Shown: one piece after another, positions 8,700 to 17,413 of the stretch
Layout of the letters: every line of letters starts with the position of its first letter
Numbering within the stretch: position 1 is the stretch's first letter
Origin: JABDJZ01 sp047619685
Lineage (GTDB): Bacteria > Bacteroidota > Rhodothermia > Rhodothermales > UBA10348
Direction: 5' to 3'
Assembly (NCBI GenBank): GCA_047619685.1
Contig: JBLHLC010000027.1
Location: 1 to 60,199 of the forward strand
DNA: 60,199 bases
The notes under the pieces: model-generated
What the model saw: the letters and a program-made list of their open reading frames with translations, nothing else
The model's database searches: none
Told to the model about the DNA's origin: nothing
Program-made: the position numbers and the translations under genes

Positions 8700-11600
8700 C
8701 GTGGAGTGCGCTTGACCGGTGGACGCGACTTCGCGGCGTCGGGCAATCCCTCCCAGTATCCAATCCACCCCGGCGCGCGAAGGAGACGCTCGGCGTGCGG
8801 CGCAGGTCTGGCTTTGGACAGCAGGTAGCCCTGCCCGTATCCGAAGCCCAGATCCCGCAGTCGCTGAAGCTGCTCCTCAGTTTCGATTCCTTCCCCCACC
8901 AACCCCAGTCCCAGGGCACCTGACAGCTTTGCGATGGTGCCGAGGATGTGGTGGCTTCGGTTGTCTGTGTTTGCAGGATCCAGCAGGGAGCGGTCCGTCT
9001 TGATGGTGTCCACCGGAAGGGAATGGAGCAGATTCAAGGACGAGAACCCCGTTCCGAAGTCGTCTACGCTCAGTCGCACGCCAATCGCCTTAAGGGCATC
9101 GAGTCGCCCGGCGGCAGCAGCAGGGTCCGACATGAGCAAGTGCTCGGTGATCTCGATTTCGAGTGCACCGGGCGGCAGCTGAAACTCCGCGACAGCACTC
9201 CGGACAGTCTCCTGATACTCCGTGGTGAGCACCGTATCGCTGGAACTGTTTATGTGCATGACCAGGTCCGCGTGCTTGGGATTTGCCGCGAGCCAGCACG
9301 AAAGTTGCGCTGCGGCTTCCCGAACCACCCAGCGGTCAATCTCTCCCAGGACGCCCATCTCGGTGGCCACGGGCAGAAACTCATCTGGCATCAGGAGTCC
9401 GAGCTCGCTGTGGTTCCACCGCACCAAAGCCTCAAAACCGGCAAGCCTCCCGTCGGTGAGACGCACGATGGGCTGGTAGTACAGCTCCAACTCGTGATTG
9501 AGGACCGCGGCGGTCAGGTCGGAACCGAGGCGAAAACGGCGCTTCACGGTCTCATGCATGGCCTCCGAGAACACCACGAACGTCCCTCTTGCCCGGCGTT
9601 TGGCCTCGTACATGGCCGTGTCGGCATCCCGGAGCAACTCATCCGGCTCGAGATAACGCATATCCCCCATCACGATGCCCATGGACGCCGAGCATGGGAG
9701 ATCATTTCCCGACACCCGAAAAGGCATATTCAATGCCGTAGCAAGCCGGTCCATGGCCTGGCGAGTCTCATACTCACTTCCTGTGTCCGCGATGAGAACG
9801 GCAAATTCGTCCCCGCCGATTCGGGCCACAAAATCTTCTGCCCGCAGGCTGGATCGAATTCTCGCTGCCGCCTGCAAGAGCAGGGCGTCGCCCACGGCAT
9901 GCCCCAAGGAGTCATTGACCAGCTTGAACTGGTCCATGTCAATGAACACGAGGGCAAAGGCCTCCTTTTCCTCGTCCCTGCGCCGGATAGCCTCTCGGAC
10001 TCGTTCGTCAAGAACCTTTCGATTGGGCAGATCGGTCAGTGCGTCTGCCCGGGCCTGGTGGCGGAGCTGGCGCTCCAGCTTGACGGTCTCCGTAACATCG
10101 CGGCCTACCACGAGCATCCCCGACGTTTCCCCTGCACCGTCCCTCATCAGGCTGACAACCGCGTCCACGAAGACCACCTGTTTGTCTCTGGAGCGAATTC
10201 GGAGCCTGCCCTTCCAGGTGCCATGATTGATCAGGGCGTGAACTGCCTCCTGCTCCTGGTTGGCGTGTAGCCAGCGGAACGGCGCGACTCTCACCAGACG
10301 GCGTCCCTCGGCTTCGGCTGGCGAAAAGCCGGTCAGGCTCTCGGCGCCGCCGTTCCAATAGGTGATCTGCAGCTCTTGATCCAGGACGACCACCGCGTCC
10401 CGGACGTGTGTCAGAATGTCGGCCTGCGTGCGAACACGCTCGCGGGTGGCGTTTCGCTCGGTCACGTCTCTGATCAGCGCCAGCGACCCAAGCGTTTTCC
10501 CGTCGTTGCCGCTGACGGGCACTCGGATGGTCTCCGCGTCGAAGGCGGTGCCATCCTTTCTTCGGTACTTGATATTGAAAGTTGTCGGGCCGCTCTCATC
10601 GGCATCGATCGATCCGCTGAGGCCTTCCTCACTCTCGGCGAACAGAAAACTCCCGTCCTTTCCCAGCGCTTCGGCAGAATGGTAGCCAAAGATCCGGCCA
10701 AAGGCGGGGTTGACCGCAACTATGGTCCGATCCGGCTTGGCAAAAATGGCGGCGTGCGGGATGGCGCGGTAAATGGCCTCAAACTCGGCCTTGCGCCGGG
10801 CAAGCTCCTGGGCCTGCGCATGTTCTGATGTCACGTCATCGACGACGTAGGAGAACCGCGGGGCTCCGGATACGTCATCAATCACGTTGACGGTCACATT
10901 CAGCCATCGCTCCCGCACCCGAGTCTCAAACCGAACGGGCCTGCGCTCGGCCAGGGCGCGTCCGCAGGCGCGTTCCCAGCGACCGGCGTCGGGAAGGTGG
11001 CCGACGACCCCGGGTTCGCCTGCAGAACTACTGGGGTGCAGCAGGCCGAGAAACTCGATGGCCGAAGCATTTGCGGACAGATGGACCAGATGGCCGTTCC
11101 GAAGGGACAGGATGCCCATCAGGAAAGGAGTACCGTCAAAAAACGCTCTCAACGCAGCTTCTCGCCGGCGGATTTGGTCTCCTTGACGGTTCCTCTCCGT
11201 CACATCGCGGAAGATTCCCGCCAAAACTGTCTCGCTCCCGTGTTGAGTACGGGTTACGCTGAGTTCGATGCTGAAAGTGACTCCGTCGGGCCGAATCCCC
11301 TCGTCCAGGATGAGCTTCTGTGGCCCCGTTCCAGAGGTGGGGCCAGCGGCGGCAGCACCGGGGGCACCTTCCGTCTCGATGCGATCAGGTGCCTTGAGAA
11401 ATCCCGGCAGGTAGAAGCGAATATCCTCGCCAACCGGCGCCCCAGCCAAACCCAGCATCTGCTGCGCCGCATGGTTCATGGACAGGATCCTTCCGGAGTC
11501 CGAGCAGGTGGCCACGCCGTCGGCGGAGACCTCGACAATGCTATTCAGTCTTCCTTCAACGGATAGAATGCGCTCCTGCGCGATGGACTGCTCAAGGACC

Positions 11601-12454
11601 GAGCCCACCCATTGGGCCAGCAGCGAGACAAAGTCGACGTCCGCGGGCGAAAAGCCCTGGCTACGCGGTTCCGGCGAACTGAAACTCACGGTCCCTACCA
11701 GTCGCCCCTCCAAGAAGACGGGCGCACCGATGTAGCATTCGCATCCAAAGGCTTCAAAAGCGGGGTGCGCCGCATGTTCGGAATTTCCGACGTGCTCTAT
11801 TGCAACAGCCCGACCGTGACGTTCGGCCAGATCGCCGTCGGTGTCCTCCAGGGCGAACTTCTGTCCCTCGAAGAGTTCGGCTTCTGGCGGCCAGTAGTGC
11901 ACCACCTGGAACGCATCGACCCCAATGCGACCGAGTACACCCAGTTTGAGCTCAAGAAGCGCACAGGCCCTCTGGAGGCCTCTTATGATCCGATCCTGGT
12001 CCGAGCCGGTTGTCGCAGCGAGTTCGCTCAGAAGGTGCATCCGGTCATCCCTTCCGCGGAGGTCACCTGCAATGCGGCGCAGCTCCGAGACATCGCGAGC
12101 AATGCCGTGGAAGCCCGTTACCGTGCCTTCGTCCAGAAGCAACTGGACATGCTGACCGACCCAGATGCGCTTCCCGTCCCGGCGCACGGCGGGGAATTCG
12201 TGGTACGTCTGGAGAGTGCCCTTCCGGGCCTGCTCGGCATAAAAGCGGTACGTCTCGGCTCTGGCCTCCGGTGCCACCCAGACCAGATAATGCGAACCAA
12301 TCAGGCTCTCTGGAGAAAAACCCAGGACGTCCTGAACACGGGCGTTCACAAACGTAACCCTTCCCGAAGCGTCGGCCTGATAGACGACGTCTCCGGAGAG
12401 GTTTACGAATTGCTCAAACTGTTCGCGTTGAAGATGGACCAGCGATTGGCTCAT
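8651..12454 (-). CDS. Multi-PAS/GAF GGDEF-EAL cyclic-di-GMP protein
   Basis: 1267 residues, cytoplasmic (no membrane segment seen). Domains in order: PAS (about 10-125, FEQFVNLSGDVVYQADASG), GAF (about 140-295), then about four PAS modules (about 300-800, with repeated RDVTERN linkers), GGDEF (about 825-985) and EAL (about 990-1240). The cyclase motif is intact (RIGGDEFAVLI near 877). The phosphodiesterase motifs also look intact: FEALVRW (about 1006), HINSSS, IEITEHLL, VDDFGTGFSSL, TIKTDRSLL and GEGIETEEQ. Either activity is therefore possible; in tandem proteins one is often dominant, which sequence cannot tell. The cytoplasmic GAF/PAS array suggests sensing of a small ligand, light or redox. 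Stands alone on its strand; 3' overlap with the RNase gene. Confidence 0.9.
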   Translation of the reverse strand: MSQSLVHLQREQFEQFVNLSGDVVYQADASGRVTFVNARVQDVLGFSPESLIGSHYLVWVAPEARAETYRFYAEQARKGTLQTYHEFPAVRRDGKRIWVGQHVQLLLDEGTVTGFHGIARDVSELRRIAGDLRGRDDRMHLLSELAATTGSDQDRIIRGLQRACALLELKLGVLGRIGVDAFQVVHYWPPEAELFEGQKFALEDTDGDLAERHGRAVAIEHVGNSEHAAHPAFEAFGCECYIGAPVFLEGRLVGTVSFSSPEPRSQGFSPADVDFVSLLAQWVGSVLEQSIAQERILSVEGRLNSIVEVSADGVATCSDSGRILSMNHAAQQMLGLAGAPVGEDIRFYLPGFLKAPDRIETEGAPGAAAAGPTSGTGPQKLILDEGIRPDGVTFSIELSVTRTQHGSETVLAGIFRDVTERNRQGDQIRRREAALRAFFDGTPFLMGILSLRNGHLVHLSANASAIEFLGLLHPSSSAGEPGVVGHLPDAGRWERACGRALAERRPVRFETRVRERWLNVTVNVIDDVSGAPRFSYVVDDVTSEHAQAQELARRKAEFEAIYRAIPHAAIFAKPDRTIVAVNPAFGRIFGYHSAEALGKDGSFLFAESEEGLSGSIDADESGPTTFNIKYRRKDGTAFDAETIRVPVSGNDGKTLGSLALIRDVTERNATRERVRTQADILTHVRDAVVVLDQELQITYWNGGAESLTGFSPAEAEGRRLVRVAPFRWLHANQEQEAVHALINHGTWKGRLRIRSRDKQVVFVDAVVSLMRDGAGETSGMLVVGRDVTETVKLERQLRHQARADALTDLPNRKVLDERVREAIRRRDEEKEAFALVFIDMDQFKLVNDSLGHAVGDALLLQAAARIRSSLRAEDFVARIGGDEFAVLIADTGSEYETRQAMDRLATALNMPFRVSGNDLPCSASMGIVMGDMRYLEPDELLRDADTAMYEAKRRARGTFVVFSEAMHETVKRRFRLGSDLTAAVLNHELELYYQPIVRLTDGRLAGFEALVRWNHSELGLLMPDEFLPVATEMGVLGEIDRWVVREAAAQLSCWLAANPKHADLVMHINSSSDTVLTTEYQETVRSAVAEFQLPPGALEIEITEHLLMSDPAAAAGRLDALKAIGVRLSVDDFGTGFSSLNLLHSLPVDTIKTDRSLLDPANTDNRSHHILGTIAKLSGALGLGLVGEGIETEEQLQRLRDLGFGYGQGYLLSKARPAPHAERLLRAPGWIGYWEGLPDAAKSRPPVKRTPRQSSTESPKSGIDTRS

Positions 12455-12596
12455 GCTCGGGGCACCGGGTAGTGCCGTAGTGGCGGATTTACTCCCTCTC
12501 GGGATCGGCCACCGAGCCAGCTTCTTTAGGCCGGACTCATCTCAACGAACTGACAGGTGAGGAGAGAATGATCTCCTCTTCCGCACCTTGGCGTGC

Positions 12597-12896
12597 CTAG
12601 CGTTTGGAGAGAAAGCTCTTCAAAAGCCCACCACCGAGCGATGTCAGTTCGTCCGTGACGCTTCCGTCTCCGTCAGCATCCAGCATCCCCATGATGCCAC
12701 CCAAAGCGGGCGCCTTGTTGACCAAAGACTCCTTCTCCTGGCCCAGCAGTCCAGCCAGCGCACCCGCATCAAGTCCCTGGTCCTTCTTGGCTTTTCCAAG
12801 GGCCCCCATTACCATCGGAGCGAGCATGGCCATCAGTTTCGCCGACTGACCAAGGTCGAGGCCGGAAGCCTGCCCGACGGCACTCTCAACGCCGGA
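12597..12896 (-). pseudogene. 3' half of DUF937 gene, separated from the 5' half by an in-frame TAA
   Basis: The reading frame after the stop at 12897-12899 stays open, in the same frame as the upstream DUF937 ORF, and continues the family sequence directly: SGVESAVGQASGLD, then QSAKLMAMLAPMVMGALGKA and LDADGDGSVTDEL, ending FLSKR. Intact DUF937 proteins have exactly this order, so the two ORFs are one gene (226 residues if read through) broken by one nonsense codon. An independent start at ATG 12833 would give only a 78-residue C-terminal piece. Possible readings: recent pseudogenisation (for example CAA to TAA), stop readthrough, or a base-calling error. Confidence 0.75.
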
Positions 12897-13280
12897 TTAT
12901 TTTCCTCCGAATACATGCTTCAGGATACCCGCGCCCTGGGAGGCCTGGGAGTTTTCGCGCCCGCCGCCCAGCATCCCTGCGGCCGCGCCGAGAAGTCCGC
13001 CGAGGGGGCTGCTGGAGCCTCCACCGCCACCAAAGACACCGAGAAGTCCACCGACATCGTCAAGAATGGAGCCGTCATGATCGCGGTCCAGCGCCGAGGC
13101 CAGAGCGGAGGCTCCTTCTGGAGACGCGGCGGCGTTGCGCGCCAAGCCTCCCAATAGGGCAGGAATTGCGGCCTGAACGGCTTTCTGCGTGACGTCTGGT
13201 GATGCGCCGACGGCTTGGGCGAGCTGGCTGAGCTGACCGCCCCCCAGTTGAGAAAGAAGCAGATCTGTAATGCCCGACAT
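12897..13280 (-). CDS. DUF937 protein, N-terminal half (prematurely stopped)
   Basis: 127 residues from ATG 13280. Family signature is clear: ITDLLLSQLGGGQLSQLAQ, then TQKAVQAAIPALLGGLARNA, ALDRDHDGSILDDVG and a Gly-rich linker ending GILKHVFGGK. DUF937 proteins are small soluble proteins of unknown function, with a helical N-terminal YidB-like half and a second MLAPMVMGALGK half. Here the second half lies after an in-frame TAA (see the neighbouring entry). The truncated product may still fold as the N-terminal domain. No operon partner is evident; 45 bases separate it from the HerA-like ATPase gene upstream. Confidence 0.75.
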   Translation of the reverse strand: MSGITDLLLSQLGGGQLSQLAQAVGASPDVTQKAVQAAIPALLGGLARNAAASPEGASALASALDRDHDGSILDDVGGLLGVFGGGGGSSSPLGGLLGAAAGMLGGGRENSQASQGAGILKHVFGGK

Positions 13281-13325
13281 AGTGGGTTACCTGTTGAACT
13301 TAGAAGATTTGGTGGGTAGGGGCAG

Positions 13326-15734
13326 TCAAGCCGGCTGCCAAGCCAGCGATAGCCTAATTATTTCTATATCTGATTTTCTCGGACTCAATTCCAGTGTTTC
13401 AAGGTCCAGCAAGTCCACCTCAAAGGTGTCGCGGAGATCGGCCAACGCGTCCTCCAATGCCGTTTCCAGTTCGGCCATATCGCCCTGCAACACCTGGAGC
13501 TTATCTACGGCAAAACCAATGTCGCCTTTCTCTTTCTGCGCCCGGCCAAATCGGCGCGCCGCCCGGGTGACCCCCGAAAGCGTGCCCCTGCTCACCCGCT
13601 TTCGCCCAAGGAAACTGCCCAGGATGGTCGAACCAATATCCAGAATCGAAGACATCTTCTGCTCTTCGTACTGGCTCTCCTCCCTGGACACCCGCTCCTG
13701 GGCGGTGGCAATCCTCTTCTCCAGCCGGTCAATCTTGGTGTCGTATCTCTGCCGAAGCTTTTCGATCTCTGTGTCCCGCAACTCGCGCGCCTTGTGGCGG
13801 AGGCGCATGCGGAACTCCGCCTCGGACTCTCCGGGGCGAGACGTTTCTTTCAACGGCTTGCAACGAAGGAGTGTGATGGTGGCCGTTCGGTAGAGCGCCG
13901 TCTTGGCTGAGGTCTTCCACGATTTGTGGGTGGCCACACGAAGGGCTTCCGAAGGGGCTGGCAGGAAGTCCGTCTCGTCATCCGGCTCCCCGGACAAACG
14001 CACCTGCTCCAATCCCTGGGCTCCCTCCCACAGGTCGGCATCCCGAGGGTCTGCGAGCAGGGTTACGTCTTTCCACGCGTCCACGCCCCAACTGGCCCTC
14101 ACATAGTGCAGACGCGCTTGCAAAAGCAGGCGCGCTTCCAGACGGGTATGTTTTTCTCCCAGCGAGCCTTCAAGGAAAACTTCGTCGATGCCCATCGGGA
14201 CCATCGGCCGCCGATTTGCCCTTGATCCCGCATTTTCGGGCTCCGATGCCTGCTGACTCACCAGGCGAGCGGGCAAGCCAGTGTCCCCCGTTGTCGGAAC
14301 ATTCTCGTCCGGATCGAGCGTGGTGCGCGCCAGTGCACAGGCCCGGTCCAGCGTGAGCGGACCGGCCAGATAAGAAAGCACCCACCGCGTATGGAACAGG
14401 ACCGGCCCGTCTTCATGCACATTGTGGAGCATGAAACGCCGTTGGCCCAGGCCTGACAACATGGCGTCCACCTCGGCGCGATCAAATCCGCCGGCGCCCG
14501 AGGCACCCTCGAGGCCGTCCAGGACACGCATCTTGTCGCGCTCGGTCTGGAGACGCCCCAGCATCCAGGTCCCGGCATTGGACAGCGCCTTGTAGTCCAG
14601 ATCCACGGGATTCTGCGTAGCAAGGACGACCCCGACGCCAAACGCTCGCGCTTGCTTGAGCAATGTCAAGAGCGGCTGTTTGGAGGGCGGATTGGCTGTC
14701 GGCGGGAGGTAGCCGAAAACCTCATCCATATAAATCAGGGCGCGCAAACTCCCGGTGCCGGCCTGACTCCGCATCCAGGCCACAACCTCGTTGAGCAGGC
14801 GCGTGACAAAGAACATCCTCTCGGAGTCCGAGAGGTGGGCAAGATAGAGGACGGAGTGGCGCGGCTTCCCGGTCGGTCCGTACAGGAGGTCCGGGATCGA
14901 GAGCGGTACGCCCTCCCTCCAGGCGCTGAAACTGGGCGAAGCAAGCAGGTTGTTCAGCGCCATCGCCAGCCCTGTCCGGTCCTTGGAAGGAAAGAACGAT
15001 TCCAGGTCGATGACGCCTACCGAATCAAACGGCGGTTTTTGAACCACACCGATGAGGTCGGAGAGCGAGAGTTCGCGGCCGTCTCCCCATGCCCACGCAA
15101 GGATGGTGGACAGGAAAATATGCTCCCTGGAGCGAATCGGATCCGGGTCAATCCCTAGCAGCGTCAGGAGACTGGACACTGTGCCCAGGATCTGCGTCCG
15201 TTCCGCCTCAGGGTCCGCATCCGCCGACGAGGGCTTGCCCAGAGAACCCAGGAGCGACATCGGGACGCCCTTGCTTGCCCCCGGGGTGTAGAGTTTGAAG
15301 TCTACCGCTTCCTTGAGTCGTCGTATGCGGTCTCCGTCCTGGCCCCACCCGGCAATGCCGTTCCTCCAGAGGGAAGCCGTCTTGGCGGCGAACTCGTCTG
15401 GAGTCTGGCCCTTTCGGGCGGCAGCCCCCTCGTCAATCCAGGGTCGAAAATCCTCGGTGCGAAGCTCGGGAAACGTGAGCAGGAGATTGGTCAGGTCTCC
15501 CTTGACGTCAATCGCGATCGAGGGAATCCCGTCGATGGCCGCCTCCTCGAGAATGCCTATCGCCAGTCCGGTTTTTCCGCTTCCGGTCATCCCGACAATG
15601 ACGCCGTGCGTAGTCAGGTCCTTGGAATCGTACAGGACCGGCCTGTCCGTGGGGTCCGCGGCCGGACCATCAATTTCGCGTCCCACGTAGAACGCGCCGA
15701 GTTTTTCGAATGACTGTGCGCTGTCTTCCGCCAT
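13326..15734 (-). CDS. HerA-like/DUF87-family P-loop ATPase with coiled-coil C-terminus
   Basis: 802 residues from ATG 15734. The frame is open to 15833 and an ATG at 15776 is another candidate, but MAEDSAQSFEKLGAFYVGRE fits the usual beginning of this family. Walker A is VGMTGSGKTGL (about 47), a strand-D motif AIDVKGDLTNLLL follows, and Walker B is ALIYMDEVFGYLP (about 333); ATQNPVDLDYKALSNAGTW with a downstream LQTERDK resembles the HerA/VirB4 sensor region. From about 630 to 760 there is a charged coiled coil (ELRDTEIEKLRQRYDTKID and onward), then a short hydrophobic piece (SILDIGSTILGSFLG). HerA relatives are DNA-translocating hexamers, often with a nuclease; none is adjacent, so the substrate is uncertain. 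Confidence 0.85.
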   Translation of the reverse strand: MAEDSAQSFEKLGAFYVGREIDGPAADPTDRPVLYDSKDLTTHGVIVGMTGSGKTGLAIGILEEAAIDGIPSIAIDVKGDLTNLLLTFPELRTEDFRPWIDEGAAARKGQTPDEFAAKTASLWRNGIAGWGQDGDRIRRLKEAVDFKLYTPGASKGVPMSLLGSLGKPSSADADPEAERTQILGTVSSLLTLLGIDPDPIRSREHIFLSTILAWAWGDGRELSLSDLIGVVQKPPFDSVGVIDLESFFPSKDRTGLAMALNNLLASPSFSAWREGVPLSIPDLLYGPTGKPRHSVLYLAHLSDSERMFFVTRLLNEVVAWMRSQAGTGSLRALIYMDEVFGYLPPTANPPSKQPLLTLLKQARAFGVGVVLATQNPVDLDYKALSNAGTWMLGRLQTERDKMRVLDGLEGASGAGGFDRAEVDAMLSGLGQRRFMLHNVHEDGPVLFHTRWVLSYLAGPLTLDRACALARTTLDPDENVPTTGDTGLPARLVSQQASEPENAGSRANRRPMVPMGIDEVFLEGSLGEKHTRLEARLLLQARLHYVRASWGVDAWKDVTLLADPRDADLWEGAQGLEQVRLSGEPDDETDFLPAPSEALRVATHKSWKTSAKTALYRTATITLLRCKPLKETSRPGESEAEFRMRLRHKARELRDTEIEKLRQRYDTKIDRLEKRIATAQERVSREESQYEEQKMSSILDIGSTILGSFLGRKRVSRGTLSGVTRAARRFGRAQKEKGDIGFAVDKLQVLQGDMAELETALEDALADLRDTFEVDLLDLETLELSPRKSDIEIIRLSLAWQPA

Positions 15735-15862
15735 AAATCTCACGAGACCTTGGTAACGCGAAAAAGCCACCGACATTGCCGGCGGCCTCTCGCCTGGGGT
15801 ATTCGTACGGGTATTCTCACAGGACAGAACCAAAATCCTGTGCCGAAAAACGCCGCGATTAA

Positions 15863-16029
15863 CTAGGACGCTGTTGAATAAGTGGAGTATGCCAGGCTAC
15901 GAGCGCCGGAATGCGAGATGTAAGGCGGCCTGACGAGTAATGGCACCGCCATTGCGAGGAGGGGCAACGCAGCAGATGGCTTTCCGCCGCCGTAGAATGG
16001 CGTGCGCCACTTATCCAACAGGCGTCTAG
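15863..16029. mobile_element. MITE-like palindromic element flanked by CTAG
   Basis: A ~160-bp non-coding element is bounded by CTAG at 15863-15866 and 16026-16029. Its ends are imperfect inverted repeats about 35 bp long: left GACGCTGTTGAATAAGTGG (from 15867) and, reading inward from 16025 on the other strand, ACGCCTGTTGGATAAGTGG. Pairing continues through the GCCA..CTACG blocks, and the centre is a hairpin AATGGC-ACC-GCCATT (15939-15953). No ORF is inside. CTAG fits the YTAR target duplications of IS5-type transposases, so a non-autonomous derivative is the best guess. Exact borders are ambiguous by one base. The right CTAG supplies the TAG stop of the DUF4332 gene. It could also act as a terminator between flanking minus-strand genes. 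Confidence 0.65.
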
Positions 16030-16430
16030 TGGGTCACGACCTTGGGCATACCCTTGGCCTGAGCAACCCAGCCTGCCACTTGTCCAGCGCCCGGAAGCTG
16101 ACGGACAAGTTTCTTGTCTGCATTGACTTCAGCCATTTTGGCGTGAAGGTTGGCTGCGTTGCGTTGCGCCAGCTCAGGCACGGTATCGACGCCGGCCGCC
16201 TCAAGGAGCTCCGAATATTCGCCACCAACACCCTTGATCCGCATGAGATCGGCATGGTTGACGAAGCGAAGGATCCGGCTGTGGTCGATGCCGGACTTGG
16301 CCTCGATCTCCTTGCGCCCGTTGGAGGTACAGCACATTTCCAGGAAGGACTCGGTACTTCCGATTCCTGCGCCCTTGAGCTTCTCCGCGAAGGCCGGGCC
16401 GATCCCTTCGATGTCAGTCAGTTTTGCCAT
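16026..16430 (-). CDS. DUF4332 helix-hairpin-helix protein
   Basis: 134 residues from ATG 16430. Two helix-hairpin-helix motifs are visible: LTDIEGIGPAFAEKLKGAGI near the N-terminus and LMRIKGVGGEYSELLEAAGV around residues 61-80, the layout of DUF4332. The motif GIGPAFAEKL is the type that contacts DNA backbone phosphates in polymerase- and RuvA-like proteins, although DUF4332 function is unproven. A CC pair follows the first motif (LEMCCTSNGRKEI), as seen in family members. The TAG stop lies at the junction with the MITE-like element, so the original 3' end may have been altered by the insertion. It is followed upstream on the same strand by the BON-LysM gene, 29 bases away. Confidence 0.85.
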   Translation of the reverse strand: MAKLTDIEGIGPAFAEKLKGAGIGSTESFLEMCCTSNGRKEIEAKSGIDHSRILRFVNHADLMRIKGVGGEYSELLEAAGVDTVPELAQRNAANLHAKMAEVNADKKLVRQLPGAGQVAGWVAQAKGMPKVVTH

Positions 16431-16459
16431 GTTCGTGTTGGCTTGTGATCAGTGAGTGG

Positions 16460-16945
16460 TCACGCTTCCAGATCTGGAATCCGAACAACCTGACGGGGAT
16501 AAATCACATCGGGGTTTTTGATAACCTCCAGATTCTCTTCGAACAGCTCCTTGTACTTCATGGCGTCGCCATAATGTGCCTTGGCAATCCTTGAGAGGGA
16601 GCCCCCGCTCTTGATAGTATAGTAGTTCACCTGCACCGGTGCAGGAAATGTCAGGGCCGAATCATCTACACGCTCAACGCCTTTGACGTTGCCCGCGATG
16701 AGAGCCGCTTTTTCCTTGGATGCCTGAGAGTCAGCCTCTCCGCTCAAGGTTACCACACCATCGTCCTCGGTGACTTCGATGGAGATCAGTTTGTCGCCCA
16801 GCGAACTCGCCAGCAACTCCTTGATCTCTTCAGATTTGTCACCACCCTTGAAGATGTCGACGCCGACGTTTTTCAGAAAGCTAATCAGTCCGATAATTAT
16901 CTGTAGAATGTATTGGTTCGGGTCGTAATTGTCAGACCAGATCAT
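16460..16945 (-). CDS. BON and LysM domain protein (Kbp/YgaU-like)
   Basis: Up to 161 residues from ATG 16945. BON domain about 35-95 (SLGDKLISIEVTEDDGVVTLSGEA, then VKGVERVDDS); LysM about 107-158 (YYTIKSGGSLSRIAKAHYGDAMKYKELFEEN, then PDVIYPRQVVRIP). This is the arrangement of E. coli Kbp (YgaU), a cytoplasmic potassium-binding protein. Family members begin with a short helix such as GLxxFxKxxG; here GLISFLKNVGVDIF is preceded by about 17 unusual residues (MIWSDNYDPNQYILQII). The true start may therefore lie inside, but only ATT/ATC codons are available near residue 17-18, so either an extended N-terminus or a non-canonical start is used. Function by homology: stress or osmotic response. 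Confidence 0.82.
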   Translation of the reverse strand: MIWSDNYDPNQYILQIIIGLISFLKNVGVDIFKGGDKSEEIKELLASSLGDKLISIEVTEDDGVVTLSGEADSQASKEKAALIAGNVKGVERVDDSALTFPAPVQVNYYTIKSGGSLSRIAKAHYGDAMKYKELFEENLEVIKNPDVIYPRQVVRIPDLEA

Positions 16946-17167
16946 ACGCCCGCCACAGGCTACCCATGACCCGGGAATTCCCCAGAATTCTCTCGTTGAA
17001 GTACCGGCAGTGCAGTTTCCCCCGGGAGTACGCGCCTGCCAAGGGTTGAAACCAGAACAGGCCGGACATCTCTGTCCGGCCTGTGGGTCCGAAAACGGGC
17101 GGTGGGGTGTTTAGCTGCATCCGATGCTGCGTTGCCCGTTCCGACTATACCTCCTTCCAGGTAACTC
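16946..17167. other. Non-coding region with terminator, downstream of orphan T9SS tail
   Basis: No convincing gene. The region lies between the BON-LysM start and the stop of the T9SS-tail fragment. Its main content is the perfect hairpin at 17058-17083, annotated separately. The plus-strand frame running through 17083-17676 is antisense to the T9SS tail, lacks recognisable domains and is rich in Arg/Ser, so it is treated as a shadow. Confidence 0.6.
17058..17083 (-). terminator. Perfect 11-bp hairpin terminator
   Basis: The arms CAGGCCGGACA and TGTCCGGCCTG flank a four-base loop (TCTC). It lies 85 bases past the stop of the minus-strand T9SS-tail fragment. On that strand it is followed by a T-biased stretch (TTCTGGTTTC). 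The stem GGCCGGAC is shared with the hairpin at 17680-17707 after the large surface protein gene, so both tails seem to have carried related terminators. Confidence 0.6.
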
Positions 17168-17413
17168 TTACTTCACCAGCGACATGGTCCGGGCGATGCT
17201 CTGATCTCCGGTGTCAAGCCGGTAGATGTAGAGACCACTCTGCAAGCCCGACGCGTCCATCGTCACTGCGTGGGTCCCGGCCCCGAACATTCCGTTTGCC
17301 AGTTGGGCCACTCTCCTACCCAAGGGTCTCGACTGTTGCTTTCCGTTATCCGGATAGTGGAACCGATCGCAGGATGCGCTCGGCGGCAGCCTTTGGATTA
17401 GTGAGGGCCCCAA
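17168..17413 (-). pseudogene. Orphan T9SS C-terminal sorting-domain fragment
   Basis: The last ~50 codons encode a clear type A sorting-domain end: LGRRVAQLANGMFGAG, then SGLQSGLYIYRLDTG and TMSLVK. This parallels the tail of the next gene (VVGRQVATLIDG, LPSGPYIYRLRTEAG, VMLLLK). The ~30 residues upstream do not continue the family (no NYPNPFNP block, and the segment FHYPDNGKQQSRPL looks scrambled). No secreted protein body was found in any minus-strand frame up to 17680. The simplest reading is the remnant of a deleted T9SS cargo gene, with its own terminator at 17058-17083. A stand-alone 81-residue protein is unlikely because it has no signal peptide. Confidence 0.6.

Noticed and set aside
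8948..10270. 440-residue plus-strand ORF inside the GGDEF/EAL gene
   Set aside because: It is antisense to a gene whose every domain is recognisable; its own translation has no family motif.
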